From assembly GCF_000471905.2 (NCBI RefSeq), contig NW_006499801.1, positions 303,631 through 367,630 of the forward strand: 64,000 nt of DNA. The letters run 5' to 3'. Source of the DNA: Amborella trichopoda (taxonomy: Eukaryota; Streptophyta; Magnoliopsida; Amborellales; Amborellaceae). The position numbers were made by a program, and so were the translations under genes. The notes beneath the pieces are model-generated. The model saw only the letters and a program-made list of their open reading frames with translations, searched no databases and was not told where the DNA came from. This document shows positions 46,005 through 58,096 of this stretch, piece by piece; position 1 is the first letter of the stretch; every line of letters starts with the position of its first letter.

Positions 46005-46945
46005 ATCATCATTTTAGCCATTTTCTAATTAAGTGGGAATAGTTACATGAATCCTGGTTCTCCATTCCACTCTATTCAAGGTCATATCCTCAGTAAGGCT
46101 ATAAGTCCCCGTATCTTTTCAGACTACTTCTAACCACATTCTTTTGGCCGTACCTTTTACCCTTTTCAATCATTCTACTTGAACTAACCCGCATCTCCTA
46201 ACAGGTGTTGTACTTGGTTAGAACAGCACATGGCCAGCCTACCTAAGTTTACTCTCTCTCATTTTATTGCCTATTGGTGTCACGCCTAAATTATCTTGAA
46301 CTGGTTCATTTTGAATTATATCCCTTTTTGTCTTACTATTCCTTCATCTCAACATCCTCATCTCCACTACACTCATTCTATGGGTATATTGTTTTATGTT
46401 TGCCCAACATTCCGCCCTATAAAGCAAAACTGATCTCATGCTGTCCTACAAAACTTGTCATTTAGCCTCATTGGTATGCGGCGATCATATAAAATTTCAA
46501 TTGCACATCTCCATTTTGCCCACCCGGCTTTAATTATGTCTGCGACATCTTCCTCGATATCTCTATTTTCCTGGATTATCGACCCAAGATATCGAAAGTG
46601 CGGTTTTTTTGTACTTCCTGGCTATCAATGTTAACTACTTCATTGTCTCTACTCCTATTATTACTAAACTTGTACTCCCTATATGATGTCTTAGTCTGAC
46701 TAATTTTTAAAATCTTTGGATTCTAGAGCATCCCTCCAAAGTTCTAATTTTGTGTTGACATCGTTTCGGATCTTATCAATCAAAACTATGTCATATGCGA
46801 ATAACATGTACCACAATACCTCATCTTGTAAGTGCCTAGTCAAGTCGTCCATAACTAAAGGTGGAGAGTTTAAGGTCATTCTTAGACCATATCCCCCATC
46901 TCTCATTCATTATCATACTTTAAACAATGAAAGGGTGGAAAACTG
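46005..46945 (-). mobile_element. RTE-type LINE fragment
   Basis: On minus, 46906-46700 encodes DDLTRHLQDEVLWYMLFAYD, then VLIDKIRNDVNTKLELWRDA and LESKDF, the reverse-transcriptase palm region of plant RTE elements. The catalytic box here reads FAYD instead of the usual FADD. Downstream blocks include a KWRCAIEILYDRR-like stretch in other frames. The element ends near 46005 with an ATGATGATGATG tail (CATCATCATCATC on plus). It is 5'-truncated, has many stops and is dead. Confidence 0.7.
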
Positions 46946-47131
46946 AAAAGCATATGTTATCTATTTTTTATTATTTTTTTATAGGGAATTTATCAAAATA
47001 TTCTAACATTGACCCATTCACACCTATTCCACCTCATGATAATAGATCTTGATGGGCATTTTAAAATTAGTTAAAAAACTTGAGTCGAATGCTAAATAGT
47101 TCATCTCCTGTAGGCGTATAGATAAAGGAAC
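46946..47131. other. gene-free stretch
   Basis: AT-rich sequence with no feature recognised. Confidence 0.3.
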
Positions 47132-47355
47132 AGTATACAATGAGACCATTTACCTTTTGTACAAGGTGGTCACAATTAATCTTGACCGTTGAATATGAAA
47201 TTGGGTAGCTGCATTTATTCCATTGACCAAGCTCAATATTTAAAAGAATTTATCTCAAGCTTTGTGACATACCCAAATTATTAGATTTCACATTGGTTAT
47301 AAATAATTGCGACATTCTTATCCCAAAAGTAAACAGTCTCATTGTATACAATCCC
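47132..47355. repeat. MITE with about 45-bp TIRs (family A, copy 1)
   Basis: The left end TACAATGAGACCATTTACC and the reverse complement of the right end TACAATGAGACTGTTTACTT match, and the similarity continues for about 45 bp to GGTCACAAT/TGTCGCAAT. About 220 bp, non-coding. TA lies outside each end, which would fit a TA target duplication, but this is not proven. Related copies lie at 49505-49700 and 56828-57062. Confidence 0.75.
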
Positions 47356-49005
47356 TTAGATAAATTTCCCTTATTTTACGTATAAAAATTGGGAATCATT
47401 ATTGCTTCATGGTTGCCATTTTTATGCTAAGAGATGATAATTTTTATATGTAAGTAACATTTTTTAACTTCTTTCCCGAAACGGTTGGGGTCAACAGGAC
47501 GATATCACGGCTCTTATTTTCATGAAACAACCATTTTAGATTTGGGTCCGTTCTAAACAATCAAAGTAAAATGTAGTGTTCATAAAATTGAACTCAACAA
47601 TAAACCGGAAATGGCCCGGAAGTGGTTTAATTGGCCTAATCGATAAACCGGCCAATTCAACCGTTCTAATTGAGCAAGTCCCGGGCGGTCAAAAAAGTGT
47701 TGAAAAAATATAAAAGATATTAAAAAAAAAACTAAAATATGAAAAACATATAAAGAATAATTAAAACCAAACACGTTCAAATGAAGTTGAAAATTAATGA
47801 AAAAAATAGATTTTAATGAATCAAATTTTGAATTAAAGTGAGTATTAATGATAATTTTTTTTTTAATCTTTACCGTAATGTAAAGAATTTTTAAAAATGC
47901 ATTACAAACCAAATTCATTATTTTTAAGAATTTATATACATCTTTTTTATTTTTATTTTTTAAATACCAATCGATTACCAAAACCGCCCAAAACTTAAGA
48001 TCTAAACAGACGGTTAGCGGTTAGATCGTATGGATTTTCTAACAATGTAAGGTCAAATAGTGTCGAAATATGTTGATTCAGTATCGAAAATTTTTATGAT
48101 GACCTGAAAATTTATTTTCATCTCTAATTATAAAATTTAAAGCTTTAAAAATAGTGTAGTTCAAACAAATCTATGAATACTTGAAAATCTTGAAAATTGA
48201 AAGTCTAAATAATGAATTACAAGATATACTATTTCCAAGACTTGAAGTCCAATTTTTTTTGTTTTTTACGTTTATGTATCTCAAGGTCAAGAAGATCAGA
48301 TTTGAAGTTTTTTGGTATTGAAAAAATCTTTTCTAATGAGTTTTTGAGGTGCGTCATGGTTTGATTTTTTAGGGCTTCAACCTTATATAAACTTTTTTCC
48401 TTTATCTTTTGAAACTTTTGGTGCACTATAAAATTTAGTCGCTTAATTTTGGTTAAAGCAAATAGTGTCAGTTTGAACCAAAGACCTACACTCTTGTGAT
48501 AAATAGAAGAAACGTTTATAAAAAAAAACTCATAAGATATTAACTATTGGAAAATGGTTTGACAGAGCTGTAAACCTATCAAAATAAGTAAATCCTCATT
48601 TCAAAACTCATCGAAAATTGCGATTCAAGTATTGAAAAACCTTTACATCAATCATCTTGACTTGAATTATTAAATTGTTTATCTCTATTAAGATATGATA
48701 CTTTTCTTCAAGTGACACGACAATGAGCTAAGGGTGCCTCATGTGAAATACGAAGTGCCCCGAACAAATACAACAAGAATGTTTTGATGCCCTAAGAATT
48801 ACTGGGATATTCCAAAGGCTAACTATTTTTTGAATGTTATGATGCCCTAAAAACTATTCGAATATTCCAAAAGACTAACGGTCAGTCGGGTTGATATATA
48901 TATTTTCAAATAAAATTGGGTCATGGATTGGTTCCATCCACACGTAATAAAAGAACAAAAAAAACAGGGGATGTTGGATGTGAATGGTGGGCTAGAATTT
49001 GGATA
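47356..49005. other. intergenic region upstream of the AGPase gene
   Basis: AT-rich and non-coding. The stretch 47990-48410 is another copy of the dispersed element ending CAACCTTATATAAACTTTTT (see 44425-46004). The stretch 48780-48885 contains a small repeat of ATGATGCCCTAA(G/A)AA-like and GGATATTCCAAA(A/G)G-like words. No gene was recognised. Confidence 0.4.
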
Positions 49006-49012
49006 ACGTGGC
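49006..49012 (+). promoter_or_regulatory. ABRE/G-box-like ACGTGGC upstream of the AGPase gene
   Basis: ACGTGGC, a core bound by plant bZIP factors (ABA response), lies 164 bp before the start codon. Another ACGT core (CACACGTAAT) lies near 48940. Such motifs occur often by chance, so regulation is only suggested. Confidence 0.25.
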
Positions 49013-49175
49013 CAGACCACGAGAGGCGGGAATTCAAAGTGAGAAACTCAGCTTGGATGGTTGTGTGTGCTCACCATTTTCATTACACAAACCTTCTCCT
49101 CTTATTCGCATATACGAAGCGAGTAGCAGTGTTATGGGTTGCATTGTTGTTGATTGAAAGGAAAAGCTGAAGGCG

Positions 49176-52100
49176 ATGGCTCTAATATACAACCATGTTG
49201 CATTCTTGAGGGGCGATGGGTTCTGCAAAAATGCAGGGTCGGAGAAGAAGTTAGAGGGTTTGAAGTTTGGTGTGGGTGAAGTGATGGGGAAGCAACTTCA
49301 ACATCTGCACAAGGGGATGGGATTGAAGCGGACACGCTTGGATGCGCTCCGTATGTCCCTTACCACCCATACTATAAGCGAGACAAAGGTACAATTAATT
49401 AATTCCTCTCCCATACCACACTAGCTTGGTCCGTGATAGAAAAGAAAAGCGCCTTCGATGGCTTTCACGTTTTATAAATGAAAATTTCTTATATATGTTC
49501 CGATAAGATATTGTATGCAATGAGATCATTTGCGCTTGATACACCGAGGTCATAATTGTTTACTATCATTTGATAGGAAATATGACAGCTTGATAGAGTT
49601 TGAGAAATTTTTTATTTGAAGATTAAGGAATAAATGCAGCCATTTAATTTTACAGGTCAAATTTAATTGTGACCACCTTATACCAAATTCTTTTGTTAAC
49701 TGACCCCCTTAATTCAAAAAAAAAAAGAAAAAAAAAAAAAAAAAAAGTAAAAAAGGCGACTTTCAAATATTCAAAACGATGTCCAAACCGAGCTCTCTTT
49801 GTAGGTTAGATGCAGGGAATCTTGGCCTGTTTGGAGCTTATACTTTGCATGCCAATATTTGAAGGAAAAGAAAAGGGCGTTGTAGAAGATGGAGCCAAAG
49901 TCAGTATAGTACATGCAACAGAGAGACACAGATTCCATGCATTTGAAGCAAGACGTGGGTATGAAAGGCCATAAACTAACTCTCTGTGTTTCAACGTGCT
50001 CCTGTAACAGTTTCGGGATATTGAAATGGAGAAAAGGAATCCACGTAGCGTGGTTGCTGTCATACTCGGTGGTGGTGCTGGTACCCGCCTATTCCCCCTC
50101 ACCAAGAGGAGGGCCAAGCCTGCGGTAACTACACTCTCCCCCCCCCCCCCCCTCCCTCTCTCCCCAATTACCATCTCTCTCATTCGTTCCTATTGCAGGT
50201 GCCAATTGGAGGTGCATACAGGCTGATTGATGTGCCCATGAGCAGCTGCATAAACAGCGGCATCAATAAAATTTACATTCTCACGCAATTCAACTCTGCA
50301 TCCCTTAATAGACACCTTTCGAGGGCTTACAACTTTGGAAATGGTGTCAATTTCGGAGATGGTTTTGTGGAGGTATGCATGTACTGTACTCATTGATCTT
50401 AAATTAAATCTCATTTTATTGTTTCAGTTCAATGTTACAATGTATCAGGTAGAGAGATTTAGGATGAATATTTATTTCTGTACTATCATCATGCTCGTGC
50501 AAGGGGGATCTTATATTCTGGTGTCATGAACAAGACCCCTCAGTTTATAAACTAAAACACAATGAATTATTTTCTTTTCTAAAGGACATGAGCTGGTGCT
50601 TGTCCTGGTGCGCATTTGTTCGCTTTGTTAATATGCGCGATCGTCGAATTTGCCCGTGATAGAGTGAACTATTTGAGTTGGTTACCTAACAAAATGGTTG
50701 CATTTTTGCGATGCAAGGCCTTGGCAGCTACTCAGACACCAGGTGAAGCAGGGATGAAATGGTTTCAGGGCACCGCAGATGCTGTTCGACAGTTTCACTG
50801 GCTTTTTGAGGTATTTTATATTACTTCTGTCTGGAATTTTCCTTACTATTCACTTGTTGTAGATCTTTAACCACTTCTTTGTTTAATATTGATACAAAAT
50901 AAATTTTTAGTGCATCCAATTGGAATTGCTTATAGCACTTATTCAGATACACAAGAAGACTTTGAAATATGTTAAGAAACGCCAGAATCTATGACTATGT
51001 CCCACGGCAACAATTTTGTTTTTGCCTGTATGGCTTGTTCTTATGCCTGACTTTAGAGGACTTTCTTGTTTATTTAATGCGTACTATTATAAATGCTTAA
51101 AAAATTTAAATGAATATTTGTGTTATTTTTTCGTTTGTTTAGGGGCATGTTTGTTTATGAAAGAGGGGCTTGCCAAAACCCCCTCTTCCAAAAAGTACGG
51201 AAGCCACCCCGTCCAATGTCAAAAGGCGTTGTTTTTGCAAGCTTGTGGAAGCCACGGCTTCCATCTTGTGGTTTCCACGAGCTTGCAACAAACGTGGGAG
51301 TCCATTTGGTGGAACTTGGGTCTCCCACTACCCAAACGTTCAAACAAAAAAAACACACCCTAAATGTTCCTATCCTATTTGCACTATGTTATAGCTTTTG
51401 TGACATTTGATAACTGGCACGAACTTAAACACAATTACCTAAACCAGGATGTGTACGTTATGTACATAGAATTATGATGGCCACAAGTAATCATCAAATT
51501 CATGAGAAAATTGTCTGAGAAATCTAATTATATTGCTATACAACCAATAAAAATTACACTACAAGCCTCGAAAAGCAATGAATGATATATATATATATAT
51601 AATATGTCTGTGAAAGACTGAAAATAAAGATTCCCCGTATTTGCAATAACAGTGTCATCCTCGTCTATAAATTGGGTAACGTTACACCTTTGCTATCCTA
51701 AGAGAAAGCACAATAAATTAAACCTCTGGTGAGCCTTTCTAAGCATTGGGTGTTGGATCTCTCAACCTCAAAATGTTTGACACATTGAGCTGAATGAAGA
51801 GTCCATTTTCCATTTGGCCTTTTCTTTTACTGGAAAGCATGTCTGAACCTGTAAAATGAGGTTGATAGAGAGAGCTCTTCACAATGCTAGAACCAAACCC
51901 TATATAAGTGACTGGATATTTTTTCACTGTGGTGTAGAGGCAGGCACCAACCATGACCCAGAGGTAAGCATCTGCATCAAGGCAGCTCATGACAAATAAA
52001 GGTCCGTAATGTTAGAAAATTAGTTGCTATAGTGAAAATAAAGGAGATATTCTCATGTTCTATCCCGTTCACTTGTACATGGTTCTCCAATATTCAGATA

Positions 52101-55100
52101 CGGAAAGACCTGGTTATGTTTGTTTTTTTTTTCTATTGCTGGTCATCAAAATCAGTTACTGATCACATAAATGATCAAAACTGATCGTATTGTATTCAGA
52201 TACAGAAAGGCATGGTTATGTTTGTTTTTTTTTTCTATTGCTGGTCATCAAAATCAGTTACTGATCACATAAATGATCGAAACTGATCGTACTGCTTTCT
52301 CTTTGTAGGATGCCAAAGGAAAGGAGATAGAGGATGTACTTATTCTATCTGGAGACCATCTATATCGTATGGACTACATGGATTTTGTTCAGGTTATGCA
52401 TTGTATTTTTTGTAGATTACTTGCAGCTTTTGTGAAAGATCTTCTTAATTAGTTTTAGGGTGCTTGTGACTTTTCTTTGACAAGGAGTGATTATGTTCTT
52501 AAATCTTTATTGATTGAATTGGTTTCTCCATATGCAGGACCATAGGAAAAGTGGTGCTGACATTACAATTTCATGTCTACCTATGGATGACAGGTAGCTA
52601 AGCAATGTTTTATATGTGCCTATTAAATTTTGCATGCCAATACTTCCCTTGTATTATAGAAGTCCACTTCCTATTTTGTGTCATAGATGATATCAGGAAA
52701 TTTATGCTATGGATGTTCAATATGGTTTTTTACTTAAAAAGATTTTTTTCAAGATTTAAATAAAATTGACATTAACTGAAGGAGTATGCATTGCGAATCT
52801 AGAGAAGACTGCTGCAAGAACTTAGTAGTATGCAAAAAATATTCCTCACCACTTACTAATGCTTCAAATCTCTCAAAAGGACCCCTTATTAGCCAGCCTA
52901 TTAGTGGGTTGGTTTGCTACTATATACTTAATATTGATCGTCTTTCACGTCAATAGATGAACATGAATCTTATCATTTACAAGTTAACAACACTTTGTTC
53001 TCCTTAGCCATTCTTATTACGTTAGGAGCATCATCAAATATGCCATGTGGGCTGTGGTTGGACAATCCACTTTGACTCTAGAATCGGATTACAGGTTTAG
53101 AACTTTTGTAGGATGCTGACACTCCTTGGGTAAGAGCAACTGAAAATCATATCACATACAGTTTGTTTCCCATCATATATGGATAAAAATGGCAAAAATA
53201 GAATGAAGTGGTGCCACTTGTTATCTAAGAAATATCTAGTGATAAGATTTTCCTAGCTGAGGAACATTTTTTGGGAATGAGGATATTTGTTTGATCTCGG
53301 AAGAATGGAAATAGATAGTCTCAGTAATAATGTAGCATTTCCCTTTCCATCCTTTGGTGACTGCAGTGAAGTTCATTCTGTCATTTTGAAACTTTGTTTC
53401 AGAAGAATTAGCTCTTTAGATCGTTGAGACATGATTTTAAGATAAATATTACTCGGAAACAGGCCCTAACCCTTGGGAAATCAAATTCCCCTGTTTTTGA
53501 GCATATGAGATGTTTCTAGTCGGTAAGTATCTTAAATGAATAAGTTAGGCTTTGCATATGGCCTCCTACTCTTTAAAGTTCGTGATCTGGATTCCTACTT
53601 GTTTCTTTCAATGTGGCTTAGGTCTCTTTGCTTTCACCTACTTCTGCTTGTATGTTTCTGACAACTGCTGTTGCTTGAATGATATGCATCATTTTGGTTG
53701 AATATCCTCACTTCCTTATCAGAAGTTCCCTTGTTTTTCATTTCACAGTCGTGCCTCTGACTTTGGTTTGATGAAGATAGATAATAAAGGAAGGGTTCTC
53801 TCATTCAGTGAGAAACCTAAAGGTGATGAACTAAGGGCTATGGTATGTCTCATCCTAACGATGAAATGTTTCACTGATTGGATGCTATTAGAATATGAAT
53901 TGAAAATCTCATTTTCTGATGAATTTTAATATTTTCTCCTTCTTTTCACTTTTAGGAAGTAGATACGACAGTTTTGGGGTTGTCACAGGAAGAGGCGGAG
54001 AAGAAACCATACATTGCTTCCATGGGTGTGTATGTCTTTAAAAAGGAGATTCTTTTGAACCTTCTTAGGTACGACTGATGAAGCTGTTGCTAGAATTTGC
54101 CCTCCTTTGTTATGATAGACAAATAGGATTGCCCCATGTCATTTGGCTGAATCACTACTAAAGAAGAAAGGCCATCATGTTAAACCGTAGAAAGTAGACA
54201 CAGTACATATATGACTTCAAGAAAGAGGTGTTTCTGAACTACAGATCTTCGATGTTTGTTATTATAAACTGATATCTAAACTTGAACTGTGCCGATTACC
54301 CTCTTTGGTTAATTTTCAAGATGCCTTCCATCCTAGCTATGGAGACAAACAAGGGTGGATCTGTTTCTATAGCTATGTTAGGTTTGCCTATACCATCCAT
54401 TACGCATTAAAGCATAAGTGGAACATGAGAATATTGGGACAACCCATTATGAATTGTGTACCTTGATTGCAAATCATATTGTTAATTATCAGTCTTATTT
54501 CTTTTAATTTCCCTAATCTCTAGTTTCATGGCATAAAGTGGATTATGAAAAAGTTCTGGGATTTACATATCTGGTTAGGTCATAGGTCTTAAGAGATGTA
54601 ACACTGGCAGCAATGCAATGAGCAATACTTTGTACTTCTGTTTTCAGACTGAATTTAGAGAAGCTTTAACAGATATCAAACTGGCAGTTAGGAAACTGCT
54701 GCTGATGGATGATGGTAGTTTGCTCTTGGAGGCGGTAAGCGAAGGCTATTCCGGAGCAGGTTAGACATAATTGTTGAAATAGAGGAGTACAGATGAAGAA
54801 TAGCCCAGAGCCTTACACATAGTTTAATGCGAAATTTTGTAATTCTTATAAGGTATTGCATCTGACTTAGTTGCATGCTGGTGGGAAGGCCATCTTTTGC
54901 TATAGGTCCTTGCTTTATCAGCATAATTTGATTATAAGTTTTCCATAGGATATCAAGTTAAAAGTAATGGAGAATTGTAAAGATTTATGTTCTTTGAATA
55001 TTGTCAATCACTATAACTAAGATTATATGAGAAAATTGATCTTAAATAAATAGATGTAGTGGACTCGTCACCTTCCATTGAGAAAAATGATCTAGCTGAC

Positions 55101-58056
55101 ACGATAGGAAAAAGAAAATGAGATTCTTGGTCTTATATGCAGATTAAGATTCTAGAAAATGCCCGGCCCAACTGAGCTTGCTATAAATCAAAACTATTGA
55201 AAATTTTTAAGTTCAACTTCTAGAATAAAGCAGCACTTGCAAACCCTTGCAAACCCAATAGTATCACGAAATTGTCCTGAAACAACCTTCAGGGTTTCTC
55301 TTGCAGAAGAGAAAACTTATACGTTTATGTGTTGAAAGGCCCTTCCAAGAACCCTAGTAACCCACTTTTAAGGCCAACATAGTTCTTGCAAGGATATGGT
55401 TCATAGGAGCACCCACTATAACATGCCATTAGAGAAATTTGGTTATAGCACCGCCACGTAGCCCCTGGATCTGTCTTTTAGAACATATTATCCACGAATG
55501 CATATTTTGACACGATGAAAAATTGTGTCATTGAAGTTTCTACTGGTCAGGAGTTGTAATTCTACAAAAATGTTTCTTGGGTTCAACTACCACAGTCAAG
55601 TAGGCAGCTGACTTTTAAGTGGAAATTCTTCCGTTTTTTTGTGGCTTTATGCGCTCCTCTGTATGATTGTGTATGTGAATGAGTTATTAATACTGTTTCC
55701 TAAGGGATACTCAAAACATTATCAAGTATAGATGTTCTTTTCCTGTCAATAAAATATAGAGATCAATGTCAAACAGGAGCATTAAGTATACATCATTGTT
55801 GGAACCAGATGGCGTTTTCCTACAGCAAATGATTTTGGATCAGAAATAATCCCTGCATCAGCAAGAGAGTTCTTCATCAAGGTTTGCAACTTTGCATCAA
55901 AGGTTTCATATATAGCAGATATCAACGATTTTGAGACAACATAAAATTTGGACAGCTAAGTGGTAGAACTAAAGTTGAATGTTTGTGTTTCTAATTCATC
56001 AATGATTTTCTTTACCTCATAGACAAGAGGACCATGATATATGATTATATGTATGTCACTGAGGATGTTGATTTGCTTTTCCCCCTTTCAGTTTTGTTTC
56101 ACTTTTCCTAGATGATTTGTATGCATGGAATATTTTCTACAGGCATTTTTATTCAATGACTACTGGGAAGACATTGGAACCATCAAATCCTTCTTTGAGG
56201 CAAATCTTGCCCTTACTGCACATGTAAGTTTAATGGTCTTTAAATGTCTAATGGTACTGTGTGAGATTATGGCTGGCATTTGAGATGCAAAGTTCTAGTT
56301 ATTTGCAGTGGATATTTCTTGTTATTTATGCATACAATCACGAGCACACACATAGGCACATTCCATGGTCTAAGAAAGTGTGATGTGGTAGGTTTGAGAC
56401 TTTGGGAGTTCGCAATTTCTTCCTCATAAAAATCTGCTTATCTATGAATCCAAACACATATTTATGGACACAAATTCGCACACACATTTCCACAGATTCA
56501 CATTCAGCATGCAAGACAATACTTCTAACTCTTGTTTACACAAATGAAAATCATGATTATCTGCTCAAGATTGTAGGCTTCACGGTGTTTTTACTCTTTT
56601 GTGCCTGCAAAAATTAATAACTTCATCTGTTTCTGTAATTACCTCCTGTGTATGTTTTTCTACTCTACAGCCTCCAAATTTCAGCTTCTATGATGCAACA
56701 AAACCGATGTACACATCACCACGAAACTTGCCACCAACAAAGGTTGACAACAGCAAGGTTGGTTTTATATACTGTATGATAAAATATAGCATATAAATTC
56801 TACTATGCAATATAATAAATAAGGAAATACGTACAATAAAGCCATTTACTTTTGATATAAGGAGGTCACAATCATTTTTTACCATTAAAATCGGGTGGTT
56901 GGGGATGTGTTATTGACTAGGCACAAAATCCAAATAAAATTTCCCGAATGTTGTGACACTCCTCAATCTATCGTATTCCCGGTGATTGCTCTGCCTCGTA
57001 TCCAATGGCTAAAAGTGATTGTGATTTCCTAATACCAAAAGTGAATGGTCTTATAGTATACAATCGCAATGAACAAATACTTGTGCAAAAAGTTGGCAAT
57101 TAGATGAAATGCATCTTTTAATATTATTCTTTAACTATATGAAGATGCAAACTCCTCTGATCTATTATTTGAGATCTCTCACTTCTCGAATTTTCCTGTA
57201 ATGATGAATGTACCCTTGGTCTTGACCAAACTTCACTTTGTATTTGCAAAGCTGATCTCCATCTTTCCACCTATCCAAAATCAGAATGAAAATTTCAACT
57301 TTCATTGATGGTACTTTTCTCATGTAACTGAATGTTTGAAAAATGAACTTCCCATTTAACAAGATGGCCTTTGTTTTTCCAATGACACACTGCTGCCCCT
57401 AAAAAATTTAGGAGATTTTAGATAAGTAATAACCGTTCTCACTGGACCATGAAATATCATTCTGACCTCTCTGATTTGATAATAGTACTTTTCTCAAAGC
57501 CAAGAAATGCATTTCCATTTGTAGACTACTTCTGTATCCATAGTATTTGGATGTTTAGTTCATAGATCTTTCTTTACCCGCTCTGGTTAGTGACATCTGG
57601 TAGGTGTAAAAATGTTGATTCTATCCACAAAATTTTGGTTGTTTAGAAACTTAAGCATGCATATAACTTTTAGTGGGGGAAGGATTCAAGTCTGTTATTG
57701 TTCTACAAATAATTTCTCCATTCTCAAGGAATCAGTGGAATTATATTAACTTATCCAATTGATTGGCATTCTGGTACTTGCACTGAAAAAGGAGGTAGGC
57801 CACCTCATTTGCTATCTTTCACTGATGGATCAAGTGTTATCCTCTAGAAACTGGTACCATGCTGTATTTTAGCGTGTAATTCTCTCCATTACAATCTCAT
57901 TGTTATCTCTTAACATTTTGCAGATTGTTGATTCTATTGTGTCTCATGGAAGTTTCCTAGACAACTGTCTCATTGAGCATACAGTTGTCGGCATACGGTC
58001 TCGCATAAACCATAATGCGCATGTAAAGGTTCGAGCAGTATTTAGTTATTGCATCC

Positions 58057-58096
<40 letters not shown>

